In this document: positions 1 to 8,154 of the stretch, in pieces
Position numbering within the stretch: position 1 is the first letter of the stretch
Layout: each line of letters begins with the position of its first letter
Origin: Mesorhizobium sp.
GTDB taxonomy: Bacteria; Pseudomonadota; Alphaproteobacteria; Rhizobiales; Rhizobiaceae
Direction: 5' to 3'
Assembly: GCA_004963905.1 (NCBI GenBank)
Contig: SUGL01000001.1
Coordinates: 434,001 to 498,000 of the forward strand
Length of the DNA stretch: 64,000 bases
Notes under the pieces: model-generated
The model's input: the letters and a program-made list of their open reading frames with translations, nothing else
What the model was told of the DNA's origin: nothing
Databases searched by the model: none
Program-made: the position numbers and the translations under genes

Positions 1-230
1 GCGGTGTCGACCTTCGAGGCGCCGAGGCCGAGCGCATCCTGCACCGTCGACAGCGCCGAGTTGTCGGAGCGCATCGTGGTGGCGATCGACCAGTAGGCGG
101 CGTTGTCGGAGGCCTCGGAGACCCTGTAGCCGGTCGAGATCCGGGCCTGCGTCTGCTCGAGCGATTTGTTGGTGGCGTTGAGGCTTTGAAGTGCAGTCAA
201 CGCCGCAGCGTTCGTCATGATGCTCGCCAA
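1..230 (-). CDS. Flagellin, N-terminal part (cut by window edge)
   Basis: This is the N-terminal 76 or so codons of a flagellin, the filament subunit exported through the flagellar channel. The visible protein matches the start of the complete flagellin at 591-1589 almost residue for residue (TNAAALTALQSLNAT, ARISTGYRVSEASDNAAYWS), so the two are tandem paralogues. I place the start at a TTG at 230: it aligns with the ATG of the neighbour (both read MASIMTNA), and a GGAG lies 8 bases upstream of it. The in-frame ATG at 218 would sit about 20 bases from that site. The C-terminal D0/D1 region lies beyond base 1. The identity is certain; the TTG start is inferred from spacing and alignment. Confidence 0.95.
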   Translation of the reverse strand, partial: MASIMTNAAALTALQSLNATNKSLEQTQARISTGYRVSEASDNAAYWSIATTMRSDNSALSTVQDALGLGASKVDT

Positions 231-474
231 GAAACTCGCTCCTTCTCCAAAGCCGGCATGCCATACAGGCCGGATCGGCCCGCCCATCGGTTGCGATCGT
301 GCCGGTCGGGCCGATTCGACAACCTGTCGTAGTCCAATGGTTAACCATAGCTACCGCGATATGGTTAATGGCCTGTTAAAAATCGGCTTCGAGAGGTTAA
401 GGAGCGAGGGTTGCGCGAGCCTTGTGCGCGCCGTGTCCAAACGGATTCTGGCGACGCGCTTGAAGTTCCGTTTG

Positions 475-522
475 ATGCATGTCGTTGGCCCAAAACCGCT
501 GCGCGCTCTTGGGCGAAACGCA
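475..522. repeat. Dispersed palindromic intergenic repeat, family A, copy 1
   Basis: The segment contains GCATGTCGTTGGCCCAAAACC, closing with TTGGGCGAAACGCAT, so the ends form an imperfect hairpin (GCATGTCG with CGAAACGC, and CCCAA with TTGGG). A second, more diverged copy lies at 17118-17220. Both sit just beyond gene ends in non-coding DNA. Confidence 0.6.
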
Positions 523-535
523 TTGGCAAACGCAA

Positions 536-564
536 ATCGGGCCGCGCTTTTGGCGCGGCCCGAT
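536..564 (-). terminator. Hairpin terminator of the second flagellin
   Basis: A perfect 12-base inverted repeat (ATCGGGCCGCGC, loop of 5, GCGCGGCCCGAT) starts 27 bases past the stop codon of the flagellin at 591-1589. On the minus strand it is followed by a short T-rich stretch. It fits a factor-independent terminator that separates the two flagellin transcripts. Confidence 0.7.
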
Positions 565-590
565 CGTGTTGCCTGGACGGTCGGGAGCGA

Positions 591-1589
591 TCAGCCGCGG
601 AAGAGCGACAGGATCGACTGCGAGGAGCTGTTGGCGATCGACAGCGCCTGGACGCCGAGCTGCTGCTGAACCTGCAGGGCCTGGAGGCGGGTCGATTCCT
701 TGTTCATGTCGGCATCGACGAGCTGACCGACGCCGCGGTCGATGGAGTCCATCAGGCTCTGCGTGAAGGTCTTCTGCAGGTCGATGGAGCTCTTGGCGGC
801 GCCGAGCTTGGTGGCGGCGGTCGTCATGGCCTTGAGTGCGGTGTCGACGACGTTCATCATCTCCGAAATCTGGCTGTCGCTGGCACCCTTGCCCGTTGCC
901 GAGTCGAAGATCTTCAGGCTGGCGACCGAGTAGGTGTCGCCGGCCGCCGCAGCCGCGCCCAGGGTCGGGTTCTGCGCCGTGGCGACGATGGCGCCGGTCG
1001 CGCCGACGCGGTCGGCGTCGAGGATGCCCTTGACCGTACCCGCCGTGGTGCCGGCTTCATACAGCTTGATGCTTTCCACGTTGACGTCGATCGTCGAGAT
1101 CGAAACCGCGCCGGTGGCGTCGCGGTTGAAGGCCGAAACGATCTTGACGTCGGCCGCGGCGGTGGCCGTGCCGCTGTTCACCGACAGCATGTTGGTGCCG
1201 GAGAAGGTGGCGCCGTCGGCGTAGGCCTTCAACTGGTCCTGAAGCGCCTTGATTTCGGTCTGGGTCTTCTCCTTGGAGGCATCCGTCTGGCCGTAGGATG
1301 CGGTCAGCTTCTGCTGGATCTGGTTGATGGTGTCGATAGCGCTGCTCATGCCGGTATAGGCGGTGTCGACCTTCGAGGCGCCGAGGCCGAGAGCGTCCGA
1401 AACGGTGGACATGGCCTGGTTGTCGGAGCGCATCGTGGTGGCGATCGACCAGTAGGCGGCGTTGTCGGAAGCCTGCGAGACGCGATAACCCGTCGAGATG
1501 CGGGCCTGGGTGGTGTCGAGGTTCTTCTGGGTGGCGTTCAAGCTCTGCAGCGCGGTCAGCGCCGAGGCATTGGTCATGATACTGGCCAT
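591..1589 (-). CDS. Flagellin
   Basis: A complete 332-residue flagellin. The conserved N-terminal D0/D1 region (about 1-140) begins MASIMTNASALTAL and contains ARISTGYRVSQASDNAAYW. The C-terminal coiled region (about 250-332) ends in LGVQALSIANSSSQSILSLF, the usual filament-packing helix. The middle is short, Ala/Thr-rich and cysteine-free, as in rhizobial complex flagella. It is exported by the flagellar type III apparatus, whose FliP subunit is encoded next door. The ATG at 1589 has AAGG about 10 bases upstream. A tandem paralogue lies downstream. The gene has its own leader and terminator, so it is probably transcribed separately from the fliP operon. Confidence 0.97.
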   Translation of the reverse strand: MASIMTNASALTALQSLNATQKNLDTTQARISTGYRVSQASDNAAYWSIATTMRSDNQAMSTVSDALGLGASKVDTAYTGMSSAIDTINQIQQKLTASYGQTDASKEKTQTEIKALQDQLKAYADGATFSGTNMLSVNSGTATAAADVKIVSAFNRDATGAVSISTIDVNVESIKLYEAGTTAGTVKGILDADRVGATGAIVATAQNPTLGAAAAAGDTYSVASLKIFDSATGKGASDSQISEMMNVVDTALKAMTTAATKLGAAKSSIDLQKTFTQSLMDSIDRGVGQLVDADMNKESTRLQALQVQQQLGVQALSIANSSSQSILSLFRG

Positions 1590-1625
1590 GATACTCGTAC
1601 CTTGATTTTACACGGATTTTTTTGA

Positions 1626-1646
1626 CATACCGGCATGTCCGGTATG
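1626..1646. promoter_or_regulatory. Inverted repeat in the flagellin leader
   Basis: CATACCGG, five bases, CCGGTATG: a perfect 8-base inverted repeat 37 bases upstream of the flagellin ATG. If transcribed it would form a hairpin in the 5' untranslated leader. The leader of the first flagellin has a related CCGGCATG word near 253-260. A role in mRNA stability or FlbT-type control is possible but not shown by sequence. Confidence 0.45.
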
Positions 1647-1841
1647 ACGGTGCGGCATCATGCCAATGACCGTTCGGTTAGGTCACCCGCCATCTGCGAG
1701 CGACTATGGCGGGAAGTCCCTACCAAAGGACTAAACTGGACGGTTAATCGAAAATAATAATTGGAAATTCGCGTCGTTGTTCATCAGCCAAAGTCCTCAG
1801 GACTTGGACGATCTCTCTCGCTGGCCGTTCGGGCAGTATGG

Positions 1842-2573
1842 TCAGGTAAAGGACCGCACCAGGCTGCCGACCAGAAGATTCCAGCCGTCGATCAGCACGA
1901 AAAACAGGATCTTGAACGGCAGGGAGACCACCGTCGGCGGCAGCATCATCATGCCCATCGCCATGGTGACGGTGGCGACGATGAGGTCGATGACGAGGAA
2001 CGGCAGCACGATCAGGAAGCCGATCTCGAAGCCGCGCCGGATCTCCGAGATCATGAAGGCCGGAACCAGGATGCGCAGGTCGACGGTATCGCGCGAGACG
2101 GTTTGGCCGCGCTCGCGGGCGAGATCGGCAAAGAGGTCGAAATCCTTGTCGCGCACATTGTGCAGCATGAAGCCGCGGAACGGATCCGAGATCTTCTCGA
2201 AGGCTTCGGCCTGGGTGATCTGATTGTCCATCAGCGGCTTGACGCCGGTGTTCCAGGCCTGGTCGAAGGTCGGCGCCATGACATAGAAGGTCATGAACAG
2301 CGACAGCGAGATCAGGATCAGGTTGGCGGGCGTCGACTGCAGGCCGATGCCGGCGCGCAGGATCGAGAAGGCGATGACGAAGCGGGTGAAGCTCGTCACC
2401 ATGATCAGCAGGCCAGGCGCCACCGAAAGCACGGTGAGCAGGCCGAACATCTGGATGAGGTAGCCGACCGTCGTGCCGTCCGCCTTGCCGATGCCGCCGA
2501 GATCGAGCTGCTGGGCCGCGGCGACAGAGGTGGTGACGACGATGAGCGCCGTGGCGGTGAGGAGCTTTCTCAT
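1842..2573 (-). CDS. fliP: FliP, flagellar export gate protein
   Basis: FliP builds, with FliQ and FliR, the membrane gate of the flagellar type III secretion apparatus. The 243-residue protein has a cleavable signal sequence (MRKLLTATALIVVTTSVAAAQ), then the family signature around residues 45-75 (PGLLIMVTSFTRFVIAFSIL) and four membrane segments. The two near the C-terminus contain the conserved LPFLVIDL and MMMLPP words. Its ATG overlaps the fliL stop as ATGA, so the two are translationally coupled. It is the last gene of the minus-strand flagellar operon. The longer overlapping open frame reading to 1744 is an out-of-frame shadow. Confidence 0.97.
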   Translation of the reverse strand: MRKLLTATALIVVTTSVAAAQQLDLGGIGKADGTTVGYLIQMFGLLTVLSVAPGLLIMVTSFTRFVIAFSILRAGIGLQSTPANLILISLSLFMTFYVMAPTFDQAWNTGVKPLMDNQITQAEAFEKISDPFRGFMLHNVRDKDFDLFADLARERGQTVSRDTVDLRILVPAFMISEIRRGFEIGFLIVLPFLVIDLIVATVTMAMGMMMLPPTVVSLPFKILFFVLIDGWNLLVGSLVRSFT

Positions 2574-3064
2574 TCGAGCAGCATCGTCCTGATGAGTACC
2601 TGTTTGACATGGCCGCCGCTGCGCAGCGCCGCCCGCTCGTCGAGATCGGCCTTGAGATGCTGGTAGCCGCTGGCGCCTTCGATTTGATGCATCTTCAGTG
2701 TGCGCACGAATGCGAGCAGGTCCTGGTGAATCTGCTCAGTCATCTCCTGCGGCTGCGGCGCATCGTAGAGCACCGACGCTTCGAGCCTTATCCAGACCTC
2801 ACTCGGCGACGCGATATTGGTCGTGATCGGGGCCAACTGGACCACCGCAGGCCCGGCAGCCGGTTTGCCGCCTTCGGCGGGTTTTTCCGCGGTGCCCGCA
2901 TTCTCCGGGGCGGCAGGTACAGGCGCCGGCGCCTCTCCCTGCTTGAGATAGCCGCCCGAAACCCAGCCCATGCCTATGGCCGCGCCCGTCATGACCAGCA
3001 GCATGGCGAGCTGGATCACCAGGGAGGGGCCTTTCTTGGATGGTGCCTGCTCGACATTTGCCAC
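2570..3064 (-). CDS. fliL: FliL, basal-body associated stator protein
   Basis: FliL is an inner-membrane protein that surrounds and stabilises the MotAB stator at the basal body. At 164 residues it has a short cytoplasmic tail, one membrane segment (about 16-37), a Pro/Ala-rich linker (about 45-75) and a periplasmic domain of about 90 residues. The C-terminus (VKQVLIRTMLLE) resembles the usual FliL ending. It lies between flgH and fliP, as I recall from S. meliloti, with an ATGA overlap to fliP. The identification rests on architecture and position more than on strong sequence motifs. Confidence 0.9.
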   Translation of the reverse strand: MANVEQAPSKKGPSLVIQLAMLLVMTGAAIGMGWVSGGYLKQGEAPAPVPAAPENAGTAEKPAEGGKPAAGPAVVQLAPITTNIASPSEVWIRLEASVLYDAPQPQEMTEQIHQDLLAFVRTLKMHQIEGASGYQHLKADLDERAALRSGGHVKQVLIRTMLLE

Positions 3065-3082
3065 GGCAGCGATCTCCCCGGC

Positions 3083-3787
3083 CTAGAAAGGAAGAACCTG
3101 GTCGAGGATCTGCTGACCGTAGGCCGGCTGCTGCACCTCCATCACACGGCCGCGCCCGCCATAGGAGATGCGTGCCTCGGCGATGCGTTCGTAGGGGATC
3201 GTGTTCTCCGCGCCGATGTCGGAAGGACGCACCATGCCGGCGATGGTGAGCACCCGAAGCTCGTAGTTGACGCGCACTTCCTGCGAGCCCCGGATCATCA
3301 GATTGCCGTTGGGCAGCACCTCGGTGACGACGGCGGCGACGTTGAGCTCGAGGTTCTCCGAGCGCTTGATCTCGCCGTCGGCGTTGGTCTCGGTGCTCGA
3401 GCTCAAGCCGGCATCGCCCTTGCCGCTGGTGCTCTTGCCGTCCCAGCCGAGCGTGACGTCGTAGCCGAGCTTGCGCGCCGCGGTGCGGCTGCGGTCGTTC
3501 TGGTTCTTGAAATTGGCCTTGTCGTTGAGCTTGATGTTGACGGTCAGGATATCGCCTTCGCGCAGCGCCCGCGGGTCGGTGAAGAGCCTGCTCTGGCGGT
3601 CGTCCCACAGCGAGAATTTCTTCACCGGCGCGGCCGGCGGCTCCGGATAGCTGTAGGGCGCGCCTCCGCCATTGCCGATGCCGGAGCCGACCGGCGACAG
3701 CGCAGGCTCCCGGCCGACCTCCTTGAGATCGGTGCCGCAGCCGGACAGTGCCGCCGCCGCGACTAGGACGAGCAATTTCAACTTCAT
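3083..3787 (-). CDS. flgH: FlgH, flagellar L-ring lipoprotein
   Basis: FlgH forms the outer-membrane L-ring bushing of the flagellar rod. The 234-residue precursor starts with a lipoprotein signal (MKLKLLVLVAAAALSGC, lipobox LSGC, lipidated Cys 17). The family pattern follows: SLWDDRQSRLFTDPRALREGD, ILTVNIKLNDKANFKN, a Ser/Thr-rich loop, and the conserved GNLMIRGSQEVRVNYELR segment near residue 170. Its ATG overlaps the motE stop (ATGA). Confidence 0.97.
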   Translation of the reverse strand: MKLKLLVLVAAAALSGCGTDLKEVGREPALSPVGSGIGNGGGAPYSYPEPPAAPVKKFSLWDDRQSRLFTDPRALREGDILTVNIKLNDKANFKNQNDRSRTAARKLGYDVTLGWDGKSTSGKGDAGLSSSTETNADGEIKRSENLELNVAAVVTEVLPNGNLMIRGSQEVRVNYELRVLTIAGMVRPSDIGAENTIPYERIAEARISYGGRGRVMEVQQPAYGQQILDQVLPF

Positions 3788-4368
3788 GACGGATCAACCC
3801 TTCGCGCCGCGCTGGCCATGATGCCGGTGAGCGTCGCCGCCGCCTTCTGGTCCATTTCGTTGAGGATGACGCCGGCCTTGCGCGAATCGAGCTTCATCAG
3901 GATGGCCGCCGCGAGCTCGGCATTGACCATCGCGAGGCGCTCCGCCGCGGCGTCGGGTTTCATGCCGGCATAGATCTTGACGACGCTGTCCTCGGCGCGT
4001 GCCAGGAAAACCTCGCGGCGCTTCAGCCATTCCTCGTATTCGGCGCGCTTCGCCTCCAGCGCCTTCATGCGCTCGTCGATACCGGCCTGCAGCTGCTTCA
4101 GCTCCTCGGCCTGTAAGGCATAGCGGCGGTCGCGCGCGGCGTCGGCGATGTTGGAGCAGAAGCGCTGGATCTCGCTTTCGTCCGGCGCCTTCTCGCGCGT
4201 GAGCTGGGCCGGTTGAGCCGGCGCCTGTCCGCCGGGCAGCACCTGGCGCACTTCTTCCGCGCGCACGGTACCGCCCGCCAGCGCAAGGATTGCGGCAGCG
4301 GCGAGCCGGCTCATTCCCAGATGAAGTCTTGGGCGACAGCGCGGTCTTGAGGAGAAAAGCTCGGTCAT
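3784..4368 (-). CDS. motE: MotE-like periplasmic motility chaperone
   Basis: In S. meliloti the gene between flgI and flgH encodes MotE, a periplasmic chaperone that stabilises the motility protein MotC. This protein has an Ala-rich secretion signal (MSRLAAAAILALAGGTVRA), a long Glu/Lys/Arg-rich coiled-coil centre (about residues 55-115) and a C-terminal MgtE-N-like region (AAAILMKLDSRKAGVILNEMD). I use the ATG at 4368. A GTG two codons upstream (4374) and an ATG at 4314, exactly at the signal peptide, are alternatives. The assignment leans on synteny and domain pattern. Confidence 0.85.
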   Translation of the reverse strand: MTELFSSRPRCRPRLHLGMSRLAAAAILALAGGTVRAEEVRQVLPGGQAPAQPAQLTREKAPDESEIQRFCSNIADAARDRRYALQAEELKQLQAGIDERMKALEAKRAEYEEWLKRREVFLARAEDSVVKIYAGMKPDAAAERLAMVNAELAAAILMKLDSRKAGVILNEMDQKAAATLTGIMASAARRVDPS

Positions 4369-4376
4369 CGGCACGC

Positions 4377-5618
4377 CTATTGGAGAACCAGGTCGGCCTG
4401 CAGGGCGCCGGCCGACTTGATGCCTTGCAGGATGGCGATGATGCCGTCGGGCTTCACGCCCAGATGGTTGAGGCCGGAAACGAGCGTTTCGAGATCGGGG
4501 CCGTCGAGCACGGCAACGCGCGCGTCGGGGCGTGTAGCCTCGATGGCGGTGAAGGGTTCGACCGCGGTCTCGCCCTTGGAGAAGGGCTCCGGCTGGACCA
4601 CCTTCGGCGCCTCGGTGATGCGCACCGTGAGCGTGCCGTGGCTGATCGCCACGCGCGATATCTTGACGTTGTTGCCGATGACGATGGTGCCGGTGCGCTC
4701 GTCGATGACGACACGGGCAGGGGCATCCGACTCGACGACCAGGTTCTCGATCTCGGCATAAAAGCGCGCGGCGGAGACGTTCTTCGGCCGCCTGATCTGC
4801 ACGGTGCGGGCGTCGCGCTCGGCGGCGACGCGTATGCCGAAACGCTGCGAGGTGTAGTCGTTGACGGCGTCGGCGATGCGGATGGCGGTCGAGAAATCCG
4901 GATTGCGCAATTGCAGCGTGAGCACGCCCTGGTCGTCGAACTCGGCGGGCACCGCGCGCTCGACGATGGCGCCGTTCGGCACGCGACCCGCCGTGGGCAC
5001 GCCTTGCGTCAGCTGCTCGGCCTGACCCTTGGCGACGAAGCCGCCCACGATGACCGAGCCTTGTCCTACGGCATAGATTTCGCCGTCGGCGGCCTTCAGC
5101 GGCGTCATCACCAGCGTGCCGCCGGCGAGCGAGGTGGCGTCACCCATCGAGGAGACGTCGATGTCGATGCGGGCACCCGACTGGACGAAGGGCGGCATGT
5201 TGGCGGTGACGATGACGGCGGCGACGTTCTTGGCGCGCGCGCTGCCGCCTTCGGTGGCGATGCCGAGATTTTCCAGCATGGCGCGGATCGACTGCTCGGT
5301 GAACGGCGAGTTGCGCAGGCTATCGCCGGTTCCGGCCAGGCCGATGACCAGGCCGTAGCCGACAAGCTGGTTGTCGCGCGCGCTCTGCAGCTGGGCTATG
5401 TCCTTGATGCGGGCCGCGACCTGGCCGGGCGGCAATGTGCTCGGCCCAGTCGAGACGCGGAACATGCGCGTGGTGGTGGCCGGATCGTATTCGGGATCGT
5501 CGTAGACGCCGCCATTTTTCTGCGCAAGCTCGCGCTTGGCCTTAGGCGTCAGCCCGTCGGCCAGGGCAGGCTGAAGGCCGATGGCCGCGCTCAGCAAAAG
5601 GGCGAAAGCGCGCATCAC
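4377..5618 (-). CDS. flgI: FlgI, flagellar P-ring protein
   Basis: FlgI forms the periplasmic P-ring around the rod within the peptidoglycan. The 413-residue precursor has a signal peptide (cleavage after about residue 21, PALADG). The family hallmarks follow: ARIKDIAQLQSARDNQLVGYGLVIGL near 68-95, GTGDSLRNSPFTEQSIRAML, and a C-terminus containing LVSGLNHLGVKPDGIIAILQ. The length is close to the family norm. Its ATG overlaps the flgA stop (ATGA), and FlgA is its assembly chaperone. Confidence 0.98.
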   Translation of the reverse strand: MMRAFALLLSAAIGLQPALADGLTPKAKRELAQKNGGVYDDPEYDPATTTRMFRVSTGPSTLPPGQVAARIKDIAQLQSARDNQLVGYGLVIGLAGTGDSLRNSPFTEQSIRAMLENLGIATEGGSARAKNVAAVIVTANMPPFVQSGARIDIDVSSMGDATSLAGGTLVMTPLKAADGEIYAVGQGSVIVGGFVAKGQAEQLTQGVPTAGRVPNGAIVERAVPAEFDDQGVLTLQLRNPDFSTAIRIADAVNDYTSQRFGIRVAAERDARTVQIRRPKNVSAARFYAEIENLVVESDAPARVVIDERTGTIVIGNNVKISRVAISHGTLTVRITEAPKVVQPEPFSKGETAVEPFTAIEATRPDARVAVLDGPDLETLVSGLNHLGVKPDGIIAILQGIKSAGALQADLVLQ

Positions 5619-6148
5619 GATGAGCCGACCTTGATCGTGCCGTCGGCCATGACGATGCCGGAAATGATCTTGCCGCTGTCGATGTTGCGGACCTTGATGA
5701 GATCGCCGGCTGCGCCTGGCTGCAGGGTGACACAGGCTGCCGAAATGGTCAGCGCGCCGGCGGTGAAATAGACCTGCACGGATGCGCCCTGTTCGACCAG
5801 CCAGGCATCGCGAATGGCGGCTATCGGGATGTAGCGGCCGGGCAGCAGCGTGCGCTTGGCGACCTTGCCCTCCAGTTCATCCGAGTGCGTCGCCATGCCG
5901 TCCGGCTTGTGCCTGCCCGGGACCAGCGTCACCTGCTTCAGTGCCGCAAGCTCGATGGTCTCGCCGGGGTAGATGACGCGGTTGGGGATCAGTACGGCCT
6001 CGCCGACCGCCTGACCGGCGGCGATCTGATTGGCCGACTGCGTCTGACTGGCCGATTCCTGCGCAAGCGCCGGCGTGCCGCCGGCCACCAGCGCGATGGC
6101 CAGCACGGCGCGGCGGAATGCGGGCCAGCGGATCGGCGTCGCCATCAT
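5615..6148 (-). CDS. flgA: FlgA, P-ring assembly chaperone
   Basis: FlgA is the periplasmic chaperone that helps FlgI assemble into the P-ring. The 177-residue protein starts with a signal sequence (cleavage near PALAQE, about residue 29). It carries a SAF-type domain: a GETIELAALKQVTLVPG segment followed by RTLLPGRYIPIAAIRDAWLVEQG, and it ends with GAAGDLIKVRNIDSGKIISGIVMADG, the typical FlgA C-terminal fold. ATGs at 6148 and 6145 are adjacent, and either could start translation. It is coupled to flgI by a 4-base overlap. Confidence 0.95.
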   Translation of the reverse strand: MMATPIRWPAFRRAVLAIALVAGGTPALAQESASQTQSANQIAAGQAVGEAVLIPNRVIYPGETIELAALKQVTLVPGRHKPDGMATHSDELEGKVAKRTLLPGRYIPIAAIRDAWLVEQGASVQVYFTAGALTISAACVTLQPGAAGDLIKVRNIDSGKIISGIVMADGTIKVGSS

Positions 6149-6150
6149 CG

Positions 6151-6939
6151 TTACCTGATGTTCTTGGAGACCACCGAGGCCATGTCGTCGGCGGCCTGGA
6201 TGACCTTGGAGTTCATTTCATAGGCGCGCTGCGCCGAAATCAGCTCGGTGATTTCCTTGACCGGATCGACGTTGGAGGACTCCAGATAACCCTGCTCGAT
6301 CGTGGCGAAGCCGGGATCGCCGGGAACGCCGACATTGGCCGGACCGGAGGCAGCCGTCTCCTGGAACAGGTTGTCGCCGAGCGGCGCCAGGCCCGCCTCA
6401 TTGGCGAAGTTGGCGATCTGGAGCTGGCCGAGAAGCTGGAGGTTGGTCTGGCCGTCGATGCGGGCAAAGACCTGGCCGGTCTTGTTGACGATCACCTCGA
6501 CCGCGTCGGTCGGCACGGTGATCGCCGGGATGACGCTGGCGCCGTCGACGGTGACGAGCTGCCCGGTGGCGTTGGTGTTGAAGGCGCCGGCGCGCGAGTA
6601 GAGTGTGCCGCCGTCGGCGCCCTCGATCTGGAACCAGCCCCTGCCGGTCAACGCTAGATCGAAGCTGTTGCCGGTGCTGGTCAGCTCGCCCTGCGTGTGA
6701 ACGTTGCGCACGGCGGTCGTCTTGACGCCAAGGCCGATCGAGACGCCCTCGGGCACCAGCGAGGTGTTGGAGCGGTTGGGCACACCCTGCGTGCGGTCGA
6801 CCTGGTAGAGCAGGTCCGAGAATTCGGCGCGCGCCCGCTTGTAGCCGGTGGTGTTGATGTTGGCGATGTTGTTGGCGATGACTTCCAGATTGGTCTGCTG
6901 GGCGTTCATGCCGGTCGCGGCGATGGCAAGGGCTTTCAT
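6151..6939 (-). CDS. flgG: FlgG, flagellar distal rod protein
   Basis: FlgG polymerises into the distal rod. The 262 residues match the family length. The N-terminus has the rod/hook signature ([20 protein letters not shown], then [18 protein letters not shown]), and the C-terminus ends with [20 protein letters not shown] and a heptad-rich helix ([17 protein letters not shown]). The middle DUF1078-type region includes [12 protein letters not shown]. There is no signal peptide, as expected for a type III export substrate. It sits 9 bases after fliE and 2 bases before flgA in the operon. Confidence 0.98.
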   Translation of the reverse strand: MKALAIAATGMNAQQTNLEVIANNIANINTTGYKRARAEFSDLLYQVDRTQGVPNRSNTSLVPEGVSIGLGVKTTAVRNVHTQGELTSTGNSFDLALTGRGWFQIEGADGGTLYSRAGAFNTNATGQLVTVDGASVIPAITVPTDAVEVIVNKTGQVFARIDGQTNLQLLGQLQIANFANEAGLAPLGDNLFQETAASGPANVGVPGDPGFATIEQGYLESSNVDPVKEITELISAQRAYEMNSKVIQAADDMASVVSKNIR

Positions 6940-6948
6940 GACGCGGTC

Positions 6949-7278
6949 CTAGATATTCATGCGGCTGATTTCGAGATAGGCCGAGACGACTTTGTCGCGG
7001 ATGGCGATGGTCGTCTGCAGGGCCTGCTGGGCGCTCAGCACCGCATCGACCACCTGGCGGGTGTCGGCATCGCCCTTGAGCGCCTGGATCGACATCTGCT
7101 CGGCATTCTGCAGCGTGTTGACGGTCTTCGTCGCGGCATGGCTGAGGACTTCGGCGAAGCTGCTGCCGACGCTCTCGCTCGCCTGTGTCCCGACACCGCT
7201 CTGAAGCAGGCCGGGCGAAGCGGCCTCCGCGCCGTCGATTGCCGGTTTGAACTGGAGTGCCCCGATACCGCCGATCAT
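6949..7278 (-). CDS. fliE: FliE, MS-ring/rod junction protein
   Basis: FliE is the small export substrate that connects the MS-ring to the proximal rod. The 109-residue protein has the conserved FliE C-terminal half: SFAEVLSHAATKTVNTLQNAEQ, QALKGDADTRQVVDAVLSAQ and a tail of the form RDKVVSAYLEISRMNI. The ATG overlaps the flgC stop by one base (TAATG). Confidence 0.96.
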   Translation of the reverse strand: MIGGIGALQFKPAIDGAEAASPGLLQSGVGTQASESVGSSFAEVLSHAATKTVNTLQNAEQMSIQALKGDADTRQVVDAVLSAQQALQTTIAIRDKVVSAYLEISRMNI

Positions 7279-7694
7279 TACTGGTTCCTCATCAGGTCGA
7301 TGGTCATGGAAATCAGATCGCGAGCCTGCTTGATGACCTGCAGGTTGGCCTCATAGGAGCGGTTCGCCTCGCTCATGTCCGCCATTTCGACCAGCACGTT
7401 GACGTTGGGCATCTTCACGTAGCCCTTTTCGTCGGCGGCTTCGTTGCCGGGCTGGAACTCGATCGGAAAGTCCGACGGGTCGCGCGCGATCGAGCTCACC
7501 TCGACCAGCGAACCGCCGCTCGCGCGGTCGAGCTCGGACTGGAAGGTGATCGTCTTGCGCCGATAGGGATCGGCGCCCGGCGTGTTGCCCGTCGATTGCG
7601 CGTTGGCGAGGTTCTCCGACACCACGCGCAGGCGCTCCGACTGGGCGCCAAGGCCGGATGCCGCGACTTTGAGGGCTGCGGTCAGCGCATCCAT
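7278..7694 (-). CDS. flgC: FlgC, proximal rod protein
   Basis: FlgC is one of the proximal rod proteins. The 138-residue product has the N-terminal rod signature ([20 protein letters not shown], then [16 protein letters not shown]) and a C-terminus with [20 protein letters not shown] and [20 protein letters not shown]. The length fits the family. It starts one base after the flgB stop and overlaps fliE, in the conserved order flgB-flgC-fliE. Confidence 0.98.
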   Translation of the reverse strand: MDALTAALKVAASGLGAQSERLRVVSENLANAQSTGNTPGADPYRRKTITFQSELDRASGGSLVEVSSIARDPSDFPIEFQPGNEAADEKGYVKMPNVNVLVEMADMSEANRSYEANLQVIKQARDLISMTIDLMRNQ

Positions 7695-7695
7695 G

Positions 7696-8076
7696 TCAGC
7701 TCTTCACCACCATCGTCATCATCGAATGGAAGGCTTTGACGATCGCCGTGTTGAGCTCGAAGGAGCGGCGCACTTCGCCGGCCTTCATCAACTCGTCCTC
7801 GACCACCACCGTGTTCTTCGACGGCATGATCGAGCCGGTGGGTTCCTCCGGCTTGACGTTGAAGCCCGCATTGGTCGTCGCGGCGCCGAGATGACCGGCC
7901 TGGGTAGCGGCCAGCGTCACCGCAGTGCGGTCGAGAACCTTTTCGAACGGCTCGACATCGTTTGCCGTGTAGCCCGGCGTGTTGGCATTGGCGATGTTGG
8001 AAGCGATCGCCGACTGGCGCACGGCCAGCCATTGCGACTGCCGGGTGGCGAGGTCAAAGAGGTTGACGGGTTCCAT
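7696..8076 (-). CDS. flgB: FlgB, proximal rod protein
   Basis: FlgB is a proximal rod subunit of 126 residues, with [20 protein letters not shown] followed by the [20 protein letters not shown] signature and a C-terminal helix ([20 protein letters not shown]). I choose the ATG at 8076 because GGAG lies 6 bases upstream and the family normally starts MEPVNLF. An upstream in-frame GTG at 8100 has no such support. Confidence 0.96.
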   Translation of the reverse strand: MEPVNLFDLATRQSQWLAVRQSAIASNIANANTPGYTANDVEPFEKVLDRTAVTLAATQAGHLGAATTNAGFNVKPEEPTGSIMPSKNTVVVEDELMKAGEVRRSFELNTAIVKAFHSMMTMVVKS

Positions 8077-8154
8077 GGGAATCTCCGGGCGAGTACGCAC
8101 AAGACTAGGCCGCCAGTCTTGCGCGGACCTTGCGCGGGACGAGCCGGCGGCCCG

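Larger units (their letters stand above)
231..590. other. Intergenic region between the two flagellins
   Basis: These 360 bases carry the leader and presumably the promoter of the partial flagellin, with a GGAG Shine-Dalgarno at 239-242 on the minus strand. They also hold a copy of a dispersed palindromic repeat (475-522) and the terminator hairpin of the second flagellin (536-564). No gene is supported here. The A+T-richer stretch at about 335-390 (two TGGTTAA-type words) is the likeliest promoter zone, but I could not assign a clear sigma-28 box. Confidence 0.6.

Noticed and set aside
1790..1808. AAGTCCTCAGGACTT palindrome past the fliP stop, as a possible terminator
   Set aside because: The loop would be a single base and there is no T tract, so a stable hairpin is unlikely. 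It might be a protein-binding site but nothing supports this.
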